Shown: positions 52,846 through 62,487 of the stretch, one piece after another | Position numbering within the stretch: position 1 is the stretch's first letter | Layout: each line of letters begins with the position of its first letter | DNA from: Chitinophaga dinghuensis | GTDB taxonomy: Bacteria > Bacteroidota > Bacteroidia > Chitinophagales > Chitinophagaceae | DNA: 64,000 nucleotides | Assembly (NCBI RefSeq): GCF_003259435.1 | Contig: NZ_QLMA01000007.1 | Coordinates: 248,001-312,000, forward strand | Direction: 5' to 3' | Position numbers and translations under genes: made by a program | Notes under the pieces: generated by a model | Database searches by the model: none | The model's input: the letters and a program-made list of their open reading frames with translations, nothing else | Told to the model about the DNA's origin: nothing

Positions 52846-52863
52846 CCGAATAAAACAGCAAGT

Positions 52864-54501
52864 ATGAAATTCCTGAATAAACATATTTTAATCATCGCAA
52901 TGGCAGCTGTTGGATTAGCGGCCTGCAATAAAAAGCTGGAAGAATTCAATCCCGGCGGTTCTACCACGGATGCGGTATTCTCCACGCCGGAAGGTTTTGA
53001 ATCGCTCGTAAACGCAGCCTATACCTATAACCGCTGGTGGTACGGAAAAGAAGAGGGATACAGCATTGCGGAAATGGGCACCGATATCTGGACCAGCGGT
53101 ACCGGCGATAAATACCCGGATCTCACCAACTACAATAACCTACAGGGCAGTAACAGTGTGATGAGCGCACTGTGGAAACAGTTATACGCTGCTGTCAACC
53201 TTTGTAATGCCGGGATTAGCAGGATTGATAAATCCGGTCTGACAGAGGATAAAAAGAAAATTCGTGGTGCAGAACTACATTTTCTGCGTGCATTCTACTA
53301 TTGGCATATCGTGGAAACCTGGGGTGGTGTTCACTATTCACTGGATGAAACCAATGGTGTAATCACTACGGCCAACAGAACGCCGGTAGACACCTTCTAT
53401 GCACAGATCTTCCGCGATCTGGAGACTGCGATGAGCAATTTGCCGCTTACAACAACGGATTACGGTCGCGCTACAAAGCCAGTGGCAGAAGCCTTCGCAG
53501 CAAGGATGTACCTTACCCGCGGTATGAATCAACAGGCGGCTGATATGGCAGATAAAGTAATCAAAAGTTACGGCTATACGCTGTTGCCTAAATATGCTGA
53601 TCTCTGGCGGATGGATAACCTGCAGAATAAAGAAATTATCTGGTGCGTTAATTATTTGAAAAATCTCGTATTTGACGATAAGGCAGATGCTACGCTGTTC
53701 CCAAATGGTCATAGTCGCGGGGCCAACAACGGCCACCTGATGTTTTGTATGAAGTACGACGATTTAGCAGGCATGCAGCGGGATATCGCGAACATGCGTC
53801 CATTTAACCGTTATATGCCCACGCTTTTCCTGCTGAATCTTTTTGATGAAACGGCAGATGCCCGTTATGAGGCCTCTTTTAAGCAGGTATGGTATTGCAA
53901 TAATACCAAATCGGCCCCTTCGGGCATGAAGCTGGGCGACACCGCTATCCTGGTTACTAAAAAACAGTTGCCTCTCTCTGCTAAATACAGGATCTTTAAC
54001 AGAGATGAAATCTACACTGCCAACGGCGGAGGCCTGGATCGTACGCATTACATCTCTCTGCAAAAATTTGACGATCCTACCAGGGCTTCTATGAATGAAG
54101 AACAAAGTGCCCGGGATGCATTCATTATCCGACTGGCAGAAATGTATCTCATCGCTGGTGAAGCACAGTTCAAACTCGGCAATCCGCAAAAAGCGGCAGA
54201 TTATATCAATATAGTCCGCAAACGCGCCGCCATTCCTGGTAAAGAAACAGCCATGCAAATTACTGCCGCCGATGTTTCCCTGGACTTCATCCTCGACGAA
54301 CGCGCCAGAGAACTGGCCGGAGAACAACTCCGCTGGTTCGACCTGAAACGCACCAATAAATTGCAGGAAAGAATTAGCCTGCATAATCCGGATGCTAAAC
54401 AGTTTTTCCAGTCTTACCACACCGTAAGACCCATCCCGCAAGACCAGATAGACGCCGTTACCAATAAAGATACTTTCAAACAGAACGAGAAATATAACTA
54501 G
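52864..54501 (+). CDS. SusD/RagB-family lipoprotein for pectin fragments
   Basis: A 545-aa lipoprotein with lipobox LAAC (MKFLNKHILIIAMAAVGLAA then Cys) and the usual NKKLEEFNPGGST start. Family segments include RGAELHFLRAFYYWHIVETW, the C-terminal NIVRKRAA and FILDERARELAGEQLRWFDL, and a final PIPQDQIDAV. It is the surface lid of the SusC encoded 18 bp upstream, with the CE12-GH28 gene 6 bp downstream, so translational coupling is likely. By position it should bind oligogalacturonides or rhamnogalacturonan pieces at the cell surface. Normal length and intact signatures; it is distinct in sequence type from the other two SusD proteins in the window. Confidence 0.95.
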   Translation: MKFLNKHILIIAMAAVGLAACNKKLEEFNPGGSTTDAVFSTPEGFESLVNAAYTYNRWWYGKEEGYSIAEMGTDIWTSGTGDKYPDLTNYNNLQGSNSVMSALWKQLYAAVNLCNAGISRIDKSGLTEDKKKIRGAELHFLRAFYYWHIVETWGGVHYSLDETNGVITTANRTPVDTFYAQIFRDLETAMSNLPLTTTDYGRATKPVAEAFAARMYLTRGMNQQAADMADKVIKSYGYTLLPKYADLWRMDNLQNKEIIWCVNYLKNLVFDDKADATLFPNGHSRGANNGHLMFCMKYDDLAGMQRDIANMRPFNRYMPTLFLLNLFDETADARYEASFKQVWYCNNTKSAPSGMKLGDTAILVTKKQLPLSAKYRIFNRDEIYTANGGGLDRTHYISLQKFDDPTRASMNEEQSARDAFIIRLAEMYLIAGEAQFKLGNPQKAADYINIVRKRAAIPGKETAMQITAADVSLDFILDERARELAGEQLRWFDLKRTNKLQERISLHNPDAKQFFQSYHTVRPIPQDQIDAVTNKDTFKQNEKYN

Positions 54502-54507
54502 TAAGGA

Positions 54508-56745
54508 ATGAAATTTTTGCAGCTACTTTTACTTTCGCTGGTAGGACTTGCGCCTGCGCCACCACCGCCTACTGTTTTCCTGATCGGAGATAGCACTATG
54601 TCCGACAAGCCGCTGGAAGATAATCCGGAAAGAGGCTGGGGACAAATGATCCCGCAGTTCTTTCAACCGGGAATGACTATACGTAATTATGCGGTCAATG
54701 GTAGAAGTACCAAAAGCTTTATTAATGAGCATCGCTGGGATTCCGTATTGGCCCAGCTGAAAAGCGGAGACTGGGTACTCATTCAATTTGGTCACAACGA
54801 TGGTAAACAAGATGATTCCATCCGCTATGCAGCACCACAAGGCGCTTATAAGTCCAACCTGGAACGCTTTGTAAAAGAAGCGAGAGCCAAAGGCGCTAAT
54901 CCAATACTGATCACGCCTGTAGCCAGAAGAAAGTTCAGAGGTGGCAAACTGGAAGATACGCATGGCGAATATCCGGTGGTAGTAAGAGCCGTAGCCAAAG
55001 CCATGAAAGTACCCTTAGTAGATTTACAACAAAGCAGCAGCGAATTACTAACTGCCGCTGGAGAATCCGCGTCTGCAAAACTCTTCAAATCTACGCCTGC
55101 TGGTCATTATAAATCACTGCCCAAAGGTGTGGAAGATAATACACACTTTAACGGTTACGGCGCTACGAAAATGGCGGCACTCGTGGCAGCTGCATTAAAC
55201 AATCAGCATATCGCACTGGCAGACTATCTACGCAAAAGCCCGTTTGAAGGAAAGTACAGCTACGAACTGCCGCTGATCTATGAACCGCATTTCAAACTGG
55301 ATACTTTTAATATCGTGCAATACGGCGCAAAAGCTGATGGTATTACCCTGAATTCTAAAAGTATCAATGATGCTATCACCGCTTGCAGCAACAATGGCGG
55401 CGGGGTAGTGTATATACCTTCCGGCCTGTGGATGACAGGACCCGTAGTACTGAAAAGTAATGTGAACCTGCATCTCGCAGCCAATGCAGTATTGCAGTTT
55501 ACAACTGATTTCGATCAGTATCCATTGGTGAAAACAACCTATGAAGGACTGGAAGCGATGCGCTGTCAGGCCCCTATATGGGCAGTAGACCAGGAAAATA
55601 TCGCTATCACCGGCAACGGTATCATCGATGGCGGCGGCGATGCCTGGAGAATTGTGAAGAAAGGCAAACTCACCGACTCACAATGGAAGAACCTCGTGCA
55701 AAGCGGCGGACTGCTAGGAGAAGATAAGGAAACCTGGTATCCATCCGCTAAATCGCAACTGGGCTCAAAAACGAATTTGCCCGGTGTGCTAACAGGCGAT
55801 ACTAAGGAAGCAGACTTCCTGGCCTACAAGGATTTTCTTCGTCCGAATATGGTGAGTATCACTTCTTGTAAGAATGTACTGCTGGAAGGGGTGACCTTCC
55901 AAAACTCGCCGGCATGGTGCCTGCACCCATTGCTCTGTGAAAATATTACCCTGCGCGGCATATATGCTAAAAACCCATGGTATGCCCAGAACGGCGATGG
56001 GGTAGACCTGGAATCCTGTAGCTATGCACAAATCCTGGATTGTACTTTCGATGTAGGCGATGATGGCATCTGTGTGAAATCCGGAAGGGATGAGCAAGGG
56101 CGGAAAAGAGGAAAGCCAACAGAAAACCTGGTAGTGAAAAATTGCACCGTATATCATGCCCATGGCGGTTTTGTAATTGGTAGTGAAATGTCTGGCGGCG
56201 CAAAGAATATCTATGTGTCTGATTGCTCTTTCCTGGGAACAGATATAGGTCTGCGTTTCAAAACGACCCGTGGTCGTGGTGGTGTGGTGGAAAATATTTA
56301 TATCTCCAACATCAACATGAAAGATATTCCTGGAGAAGCGATTCTCTTTGATATGTACTATATGGCGAAAGACCCGGTGCCGCTGGCTGGAGAAGTACGC
56401 AATGGTCCTAAAATTGAGAAGCTGCCGGTAACAGATGCCACCCCTGTATTCCGTAATTTTTTTATTGATAATGTGGCCTGCAATGGCGCAAAGAAAGCGG
56501 TGTTTATTCGTGGCCTGCCAGAAATGCCGATCAGCAATATTCATTTGAAAAATATGACGATCAGCGCAGACGAAGGTATCAGCTGTATGGAAGCCACTGG
56601 TATTCATTTTACCAATGTATACGTGGTTACGCGTTCCGGCAAAGAACCCCTCTTACAGCGTAATGCCACCAATGTTACTTTCCGCGATTCGAAATATAAA
56701 GACTTGAAGAACAAACCTGCTGAAGATCATGCGTTACAGAATTAA
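54508..56745 (+). CDS. Fused rhamnogalacturonan acetylesterase (CE12) and polygalacturonase (GH28)
   Basis: A 745-aa secreted two-enzyme protein. After a short signal, residues about 23-235 form an SGNH esterase: FLIGDSTMSD (catalytic Ser), the GHND block near residue 97, and DNTHFN with the catalytic Asp/His pair, matching CE12 rhamnogalacturonan acetylesterases. Residues about 265-745 form a GH28 right-handed beta-helix with hallmark segments NGDGVDLESC, GDDGICVKSG (catalytic Asp pair), HGGFVIGSEMSGG and RFKTTRGRGG. Deacetylation and hydrolysis of polygalacturonan or rhamnogalacturonan would thus be coupled in one polypeptide. It overlaps the GH105 gene by 17 bp. The fusion looks genuine: one frame, no stop or frameshift between halves. 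Confidence 0.92.
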   Translation: MKFLQLLLLSLVGLAPAPPPPTVFLIGDSTMSDKPLEDNPERGWGQMIPQFFQPGMTIRNYAVNGRSTKSFINEHRWDSVLAQLKSGDWVLIQFGHNDGKQDDSIRYAAPQGAYKSNLERFVKEARAKGANPILITPVARRKFRGGKLEDTHGEYPVVVRAVAKAMKVPLVDLQQSSSELLTAAGESASAKLFKSTPAGHYKSLPKGVEDNTHFNGYGATKMAALVAAALNNQHIALADYLRKSPFEGKYSYELPLIYEPHFKLDTFNIVQYGAKADGITLNSKSINDAITACSNNGGGVVYIPSGLWMTGPVVLKSNVNLHLAANAVLQFTTDFDQYPLVKTTYEGLEAMRCQAPIWAVDQENIAITGNGIIDGGGDAWRIVKKGKLTDSQWKNLVQSGGLLGEDKETWYPSAKSQLGSKTNLPGVLTGDTKEADFLAYKDFLRPNMVSITSCKNVLLEGVTFQNSPAWCLHPLLCENITLRGIYAKNPWYAQNGDGVDLESCSYAQILDCTFDVGDDGICVKSGRDEQGRKRGKPTENLVVKNCTVYHAHGGFVIGSEMSGGAKNIYVSDCSFLGTDIGLRFKTTRGRGGVVENIYISNINMKDIPGEAILFDMYYMAKDPVPLAGEVRNGPKIEKLPVTDATPVFRNFFIDNVACNGAKKAVFIRGLPEMPISNIHLKNMTISADEGISCMEATGIHFTNVYVVTRSGKEPLLQRNATNVTFRDSKYKDLKNKPAEDHALQN

Positions 56746-57901
56746 TTGGCTGACAGGACTGCTATTGCTGATGGCGTTGAGTACACAGGCCCAATCCGGC
56801 GCTGCGGGCATGGCGGCTACGTGTATGCGTATATGGAAAGATTCACTGGTCATGAATCCTGGTACTCCCGTAAAATGGACCTACGACCAGGGTGTGATCC
56901 TGGAGGGCTTCTACGCCCTCTGGAAGCGTACCGGCAAACAGGAGTATTTTGATTATATCAAAAAAAGCATGGATCATTTTGTAGATGAGCATGGAAACAT
57001 TCGTACCTACAAACTGAAGGATTACAACATCGATAATATCAAAAACGGCCGTAGCCTCCTCGTTCTCTACAAAACTACAGGCGAAGCTAAATACAAGAAA
57101 GCGGCAGATCAGCTGCGGGAGCAATTGAAAGGCCAGCCGCGTACCCATGAGGGAGGCTTCTGGCACAAACAGCGCTATCCCTGGCAAATGTGGCTGGATG
57201 GCCTTTACATGGGAGAGCCCTTCTATGCAGAATATGCCGCTATGAATAACGAAGTAGCCGATTTCAATGATATCACCCGTCAGTTTGTGCTGATGGAACA
57301 ACATGCGAGAGACAGCAAAACCGGACTGCTTTATCATGCCTGGGATGAATCCAAAGAGCAAAGATGGGCCAACAAAACTACGGGGCAGTCGCCCAACTTC
57401 TGGGGACGCGCCATGGGCTGGTATGCCATGGCACTGGTAGATGTATTGGAATATTACCCTAAAAATCATCCTGGCCGCGATAGCCTCATTCAAATTCTGC
57501 AACGTACAGCCGTAGCCGTTAAGAAATTCCAGGACCCGGCCACTGGTTGCTGGTATCAGGTGCTGGATCGCAAAGGTAGCAAAGGCAATTATGTGGAAGC
57601 CTCCGCCAGTTGCATGTTCGTATATGCATTAGCGAAAGGGATGCGACTGGGATACCTGCCGTCTTCCTATACAAATATTGTGAAGAAAGGATATAATGGA
57701 ATCCTTCGGCAGTTTATTAAAAAGAATCCCGAAGGAGATATCACGCTCGGGGGAACTGTATCTGTAGCCGGACTCGGAGGAGAACCCTATCGGGATGGCA
57801 GCTATGAATATTATCTCAGTGAAAAGGTAATCGACAACGATCCCAAAGGAGTAGGCGCCTACCTGCTCGCTGCCGGCGAAGTTGAAATGATGCGTAAATA
57901 G
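56729..57901 (+). CDS. Glycoside hydrolase family 105 (unsaturated rhamnogalacturonyl hydrolase)
   Basis: A 390-aa protein with a signal peptide (MRYRINWLTGLLLLMALSTQAQ) and an (alpha/alpha)6-barrel typical of GH88/GH105: WTYDQGVILEGFYALWKRTG with the catalytic Asp region, and the diagnostic WGRAMGWYAMALVDVLEYYP. GH105 enzymes remove the 4,5-unsaturated galacturonyl residue left by pectate or rhamnogalacturonan lyases. No lyase gene is present nearby, so the substrate must be made by an enzyme encoded elsewhere. It starts inside the GH28 gene (17-bp overlap) and is followed 14 bp later by the tagaturonate reductase gene. Confidence 0.92.
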   Translation: MRYRINWLTGLLLLMALSTQAQSGAAGMAATCMRIWKDSLVMNPGTPVKWTYDQGVILEGFYALWKRTGKQEYFDYIKKSMDHFVDEHGNIRTYKLKDYNIDNIKNGRSLLVLYKTTGEAKYKKAADQLREQLKGQPRTHEGGFWHKQRYPWQMWLDGLYMGEPFYAEYAAMNNEVADFNDITRQFVLMEQHARDSKTGLLYHAWDESKEQRWANKTTGQSPNFWGRAMGWYAMALVDVLEYYPKNHPGRDSLIQILQRTAVAVKKFQDPATGCWYQVLDRKGSKGNYVEASASCMFVYALAKGMRLGYLPSSYTNIVKKGYNGILRQFIKKNPEGDITLGGTVSVAGLGGEPYRDGSYEYYLSEKVIDNDPKGVGAYLLAAGEVEMMRK

Positions 57902-57915
57902 ATAAATATAATTTC

Positions 57916-59379
57916 ATGAAATTATCAAAAGGCGTGCTGCCACAGCTGCACGAAAGGGATGACCTACAACTCCCTACGGAGCGCTGTATGAATTTGCCGG
58001 AGAAAGTATTGCAGTTTGGTACCGGCGTTTTACTCCGTGGGCTGCCGGATTTCTTTATCGACAAAGCCAACAAACAAGGCATCTTTAATGGAAGAGTAGT
58101 AGTGGTCAAATCCACGGATAAAGGCGATACGACTGAATTTGACCAGCAAGATAACCTGTATACGCAGTGTGTCAGAGGAATGGAAGGCGGGAAAAAAGTA
58201 GAGGCGAACATCGTGAATGCAAGCATCAGCAGAGTACTTACAGCTGCCACGCAATGGGATCAGATCCTGGAATGTGCTACCAGTGAGGATATGCAAGTGG
58301 TGATCTCCAATACTACCGAACTAGGAATTGTATATATCCCGGAAACTATTTTTGGGAAGACGCCATCTTCTTTCCCCGGAAAGCTCCTGGCATGGCTATA
58401 CAAACGTTTTCAGTACTTCAACGGCCACCCGGATAAAGGAATGGTCATTGTGCCTGCAGAACTGATTCCTGAAAACGGTACGCTCCTGAAAGGTATCCTG
58501 CACGAACTGGCATTACATAATCAACTGTCGGCCGAATTTATCCATTGGCTACAAAATCATAATCATTGCTGCAACAGTCTGGTAGATAGTATTATTCCTG
58601 GCGCGGCGACCATAGATATGGGGTATGAAGATGAGCTGCTGATCATGACAGAAGCCTACCGATTATGGGCCATTGAAACCAGCAATGATAAAGTAAAAGC
58701 AACTCTTTCCTTTGCTATGGCGGATAGCGGTGTTATACTGGCGCCGGATATTAATGTGTTCCGGGAGCTGAAACTGCGATTACTCAATGGCGCACATACG
58801 CTGAGCTGTGGCCTGGCTTATCTGTCAGGTATCGCTACGGTGAAAGAAGCGATGAGTCATGAGGACATGTCCGCATACATAGAGGGGTTGCTCCTGCATG
58901 AAATTATTCCTGCTATAACGGACAGCACTATACGCCAGGATGCGGCTGTGCGTTTTGCTGCCGCTGTGCAGGATCGTTTCCGAAATCCGTATATCGATCA
59001 CCGTTGGTTAAATATCTGTAGTAACTATACCAGCAAATTGAAAACAAGGGTAATGCCCATCCTGCTGCAATATGAACAACGAATGCAACAAGTGCCGGCA
59101 CTCATTGCGCTGGGATTTGCAGCACATCTGTTGTTCATGAAAAATCCGAATGGAGATACCATCGATGATACCTGGGCTACTGCGTATGCGGCCCTGTGGC
59201 AGGAACATTCAGTGGAAGAAGTTGTGAAGTTAAGTTTGAGCAATACCCAGATCTGGGGCCGGGATCTCAGTGCCCTCCCAGGTTTTGGAAGAACGGTATC
59301 CATCATGTTGAAAGCGCTCCTGAAGGAAGGCGTAAGTCCTTACCTGGAAAAGGTAGCCGCAGAAATAATCATTTCCTGA
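57916..59379 (+). CDS. uxaB: Tagaturonate reductase (altronate oxidoreductase)
   Basis: A 487-aa cytoplasmic enzyme of the mannitol-dehydrogenase family: VLQFGTGVLLRGLPDFFIDK (nucleotide-binding loop), KSTDKGDTTEFDQQDNLYTQ, and the later SNTTELGIVYIPE and DSIIPGAATIDMG segments characteristic of UxaB/MtlD-type enzymes. It reduces tagaturonate to altronate with NADH in the galacturonate pathway. The neighbouring altronate dehydratase and uronate isomerase genes make the UxaB assignment firm. The uxaA gene begins 2 bp after its stop codon, so translation is coupled. Full length, no missing motif seen. Confidence 0.93.
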   Translation: MKLSKGVLPQLHERDDLQLPTERCMNLPEKVLQFGTGVLLRGLPDFFIDKANKQGIFNGRVVVVKSTDKGDTTEFDQQDNLYTQCVRGMEGGKKVEANIVNASISRVLTAATQWDQILECATSEDMQVVISNTTELGIVYIPETIFGKTPSSFPGKLLAWLYKRFQYFNGHPDKGMVIVPAELIPENGTLLKGILHELALHNQLSAEFIHWLQNHNHCCNSLVDSIIPGAATIDMGYEDELLIMTEAYRLWAIETSNDKVKATLSFAMADSGVILAPDINVFRELKLRLLNGAHTLSCGLAYLSGIATVKEAMSHEDMSAYIEGLLLHEIIPAITDSTIRQDAAVRFAAAVQDRFRNPYIDHRWLNICSNYTSKLKTRVMPILLQYEQRMQQVPALIALGFAAHLLFMKNPNGDTIDDTWATAYAALWQEHSVEEVVKLSLSNTQIWGRDLSALPGFGRTVSIMLKALLKEGVSPYLEKVAAEIIIS

Positions 59380-59381
59380 TA

Positions 59382-61034
59382 ATGAAGCAAGTTTTAAAAG
59401 TGCATCCGGCAGATAATGTATTGGTAGCACTAAGAGATCTGGAAGCAGAGAGCAAAGTGACCTATAACGGTGAGGAATATACGTTAAAGGAGAAGATTCC
59501 TGCTAAACATAAATTTACAACTACCGACTTACAACCGGGAGATGCTGTTACGATGTACGGCGTCCTGGTTGGCAAAGCCAGTCGGCCTATTGCGGTAGGA
59601 CAACGTATTTCCACGGAGAACCTTCGTCATGCCGCCGCTGGATATGCTCTGTCAGCCACCCGTCGTACTGCCTGGATGCAACCGGATACCAGCAAATGGA
59701 AAGACCGGACATTCATGGGCTACCATCGTGCAGATGGGAGCGTAGGTACCGCCAATTACTGGTTGGTGATTCCGCTGGTGTTCTGTGAAAATAGAAATGT
59801 GGAGGTGCTGAAATCCGCCATGCTCAAAGAACTGGGCTATGCTAAGCCGGATAAATACGCCTCGCTCATGCAATCGCTGATTGGTAAATTCCACGATGGC
59901 GCCGATGCTTTAGCAGTACAGGAAACCACTTGGATGCCGGAAGAGACTACCGGGGCTTCGAGCAGGGTATTCCCGAATGTGGATGGTATTAAGTTCCTCA
60001 CACATGATGGCGGTTGTGGAGGGATCAGACAGGATGCGCAAACCTTATGCGGACTCCTGGCGGGTTATATCACCCATGCAAATGTGGCAGGAGCCACCAT
60101 CTTGAGTCTTGGTTGTCAGAATGCACAGATTTCCATGTTGCAGGATGAGATTCGTAAGAGAGACGCGCAGTTCTCGAAACCGCTGTACATCCTGGATCAG
60201 CAACAAACAGGAACAGAATCGCAATTGATCACAGATGCGATCCGACAAACGTTTGCGGGCCTGATGCAGGCAAATGATATTAGTCGTCAGGCGGCTCCTC
60301 TCAGCAAATTGTGTATTGGCCTGGAATGCGGTGGCTCTGATGGATTTTCCGGCATTTCCGCCAATCCTGCTATCGGTTATACCAGCGATTTGCTGGTGGC
60401 GCTGGGTGGGTCCGTGATCCTGGCGGAATTCCCGGAGCTCTGTGGCGTAGAACAGGAAATGAGCGACAGATGTTATCATTCGGAAGACGCGAATCGCTTT
60501 ATCCAGTTGATGCGCACTTATCAGCAAAGAGCAGAGGAAGCCGGTTCGGGCTTTGATATGAACCCTTCGCCAGGAAATATCAAAGACGGTCTGATCACAG
60601 ATGCCATCAAATCTGCCGGAGCCGCTAAAAAAGCGGGGACTTCCCCGGTAGTGGCTGTACTGGACTACCCGGAGAAAGTACGGCAGTCTGGTCTGAGCCT
60701 ACTCTGTACACCCGGCAATGATGTGGAGTCCACGACAGCGGAAGTGGGCAGCGGCGCAAATATTGTATTGTTTACCACCGGCCTCGGAACGCCTACGGGC
60801 AACCCGATTGCCCCGGTGCTGAAACTCAGCAGCAATACAAAGCTGTTCCATCACATGCCCGATATCATTGATATCAATACCGGTTCTATTATTGATGGAA
60901 CAGAAACCATCGAAGAAACCGGAGAACGTATACTCGACTACGTTATAGCAGTAGCCAGCGGAGATATTGCGGCTAAGTCTGTACTGAATGGTCAGGATGA
61001 TTTTATACCCTGGAAACGAGGGGTTTCACTGTAA
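59382..61034 (+). CDS. uxaA: Altronate dehydratase
   Basis: A 550-aa cytoplasmic enzyme starting MKQVLKVHPADNVLVALRDL; a longer in-frame start at 59196 lies inside uxaB and is rejected. The N-terminal SAF-type domain (about 1-90) precedes the large dehydratase domain (about 110-550), with MGYHRADGSVGTANYWLVIP, THDGGCGGIRQDAQTL, LECGGSDGFSGISANPAIGY and a C-terminal GEEDF-like QDDFIPWKRGVSL. UxaA is an iron-dependent enzyme converting altronate to 2-keto-3-deoxygluconate. It lies 2 bp after uxaB and 18 bp before uxaC. Conserved Cys and His residues in the GGCGG and NAQ segments are intact. Confidence 0.94.
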   Translation: MKQVLKVHPADNVLVALRDLEAESKVTYNGEEYTLKEKIPAKHKFTTTDLQPGDAVTMYGVLVGKASRPIAVGQRISTENLRHAAAGYALSATRRTAWMQPDTSKWKDRTFMGYHRADGSVGTANYWLVIPLVFCENRNVEVLKSAMLKELGYAKPDKYASLMQSLIGKFHDGADALAVQETTWMPEETTGASSRVFPNVDGIKFLTHDGGCGGIRQDAQTLCGLLAGYITHANVAGATILSLGCQNAQISMLQDEIRKRDAQFSKPLYILDQQQTGTESQLITDAIRQTFAGLMQANDISRQAAPLSKLCIGLECGGSDGFSGISANPAIGYTSDLLVALGGSVILAEFPELCGVEQEMSDRCYHSEDANRFIQLMRTYQQRAEEAGSGFDMNPSPGNIKDGLITDAIKSAGAAKKAGTSPVVAVLDYPEKVRQSGLSLLCTPGNDVESTTAEVGSGANIVLFTTGLGTPTGNPIAPVLKLSSNTKLFHHMPDIIDINTGSIIDGTETIEETGERILDYVIAVASGDIAAKSVLNGQDDFIPWKRGVSL

Positions 61035-61052
61035 TTAAAATTCCATTATCTG

Positions 61053-62459
61053 ATGAGAAAGCGATTTCTGGACGAGAATTTTCTCCTGAATAGCAGGGCT
61101 GCGGAGCAATTATACCACGATTTTGCCAAAGAGATGCCCATTATTGATTACCATTGCCATCTGCCGCCAGCACAAATTGCAGCAGATACGCAGTTTGGTA
61201 ATATCACACAGGCATGGCTATACGGAGATCACTATAAGTGGCGCGCCATGCGTATCAATGGCGTCCACGAAAGCTACTGTACCGGCGATAAATCCGACTA
61301 CGAGAAGTTTGAAAAGTGGGCGGCCACAGTGCCTCAAACCCTCCGCAATCCCTTATATCACTGGACGCACCTGGAACTACAACGCTATTTCGGCGTACAC
61401 GATATTTTAAACGGTGCATCCGCCCGAATGGTTTACGATACCTGCAGTAACCTCCTCCAACAACCGGAATACAGCGTTCGTAACCTGCTACGCAGCAGGG
61501 GCGTGAAGGTGGTATGTACCACAGATGATCCTGCGGATGATCTTCGTTACCATCAGCAGATGAAAGCAGAAAACCTGGATATAAAAGTATTCCCGGCTTT
61601 CCGCCCGGATGCCGCCATGAATGCAGACAATCCCGTAGTGTATAACCATTACCTCCAAAAGCTGGAGCTAGCGGCAGGTAAAAGTATCGCTACCTATGAT
61701 GATCTGTTGCAGGTACTCCAGGAGCGCCACGACTTCTTCGCAGCAAACGGTTGCACGGTTTCCGATCATGGTATCGAAGAAATATACGCGGACGCCTATA
61801 CGGAAGGAGAAGTGCGCAGTATCTTTTTGGAAGTGCGGGACGGAAGGCAACTATCTCTGACGGATATACGCAAATTGAAATCCGCCCTGTTGTATGAACT
61901 GGCGGTAATGGACTGGAAAAAAGGTTGGGTGCAACAATATCACCTGGGCGCCCTGCGCAATAACAATTCCCGCATGATGCGCCAACTTGGTCCGGATACA
62001 GGCTGGGATTCTATCGGCGACTTCTCCCAGGCACGGGCACTGGCCAGGTTCCTGGATCGCCTGGACAGCCAGGATCAACTCACCAAAACCATTATCTATA
62101 ACCTGAACCCTGCCGATAATGAACTAATGGCTACTATGACCGGCAACTTTAATGATGGTAGCATCGCAGGTAAAGTGCAATTTGGAGCTGCCTGGTGGTT
62201 TCTGGATCAAAAGGAGGGAATGACTAAGCAAATGAATGCGCTGTCAAATATGGGGCTCTTATCGCGGTTTGTGGGTATGCTGACAGACTCCCGCAGCTTC
62301 CTCTCTTATCCTCGTCATGAATATTTCCGCAGATTACTCTGCGATATGCTGGGAGAAGAGATGGAAAAAGGAGAGATCCCAGACGACATGGCACTGGTAG
62401 GAAGTATGGTGCGCGATATCTGTTATAACAACGCCAGCAACTATTTTGGTTGGCACTAA
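61053..62459 (+). CDS. uxaC: Glucuronate/galacturonate isomerase
   Basis: A 468-aa cytoplasmic enzyme of the amidohydrolase-like superfamily, with the metal-binding IIDYHCHLPP near residue 30, VVCTTDDPADDLRYHQQM, KVFPAFRPD, and the C-terminal PRHEYFRRLLCDMLGEEMEK. UxaC converts galacturonate to tagaturonate (and glucuronate to fructuronate), the first intracellular step here. Length agrees with the usual about 470 residues. It is the last gene of the operon that begins with SusC at 49894, and is followed by repeat R7 and the convergent thioredoxin-like gene. No transporter or KDG kinase follows. Confidence 0.95.
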   Translation: MRKRFLDENFLLNSRAAEQLYHDFAKEMPIIDYHCHLPPAQIAADTQFGNITQAWLYGDHYKWRAMRINGVHESYCTGDKSDYEKFEKWAATVPQTLRNPLYHWTHLELQRYFGVHDILNGASARMVYDTCSNLLQQPEYSVRNLLRSRGVKVVCTTDDPADDLRYHQQMKAENLDIKVFPAFRPDAAMNADNPVVYNHYLQKLELAAGKSIATYDDLLQVLQERHDFFAANGCTVSDHGIEEIYADAYTEGEVRSIFLEVRDGRQLSLTDIRKLKSALLYELAVMDWKKGWVQQYHLGALRNNNSRMMRQLGPDTGWDSIGDFSQARALARFLDRLDSQDQLTKTIIYNLNPADNELMATMTGNFNDGSIAGKVQFGAAWWFLDQKEGMTKQMNALSNMGLLSRFVGMLTDSRSFLSYPRHEYFRRLLCDMLGEEMEKGEIPDDMALVGSMVRDICYNNASNYFGWH

Positions 62460-62487
62460 ATCCGCTATGGTACAAAATACCGATCTT

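Noticed and set aside
59196..59381. Longer start for altronate dehydratase at 59196
   Set aside because: It would extend the protein 62 residues into uxaB; the start at 59382 directly after the uxaB stop matches the normal UxaA N-terminus.
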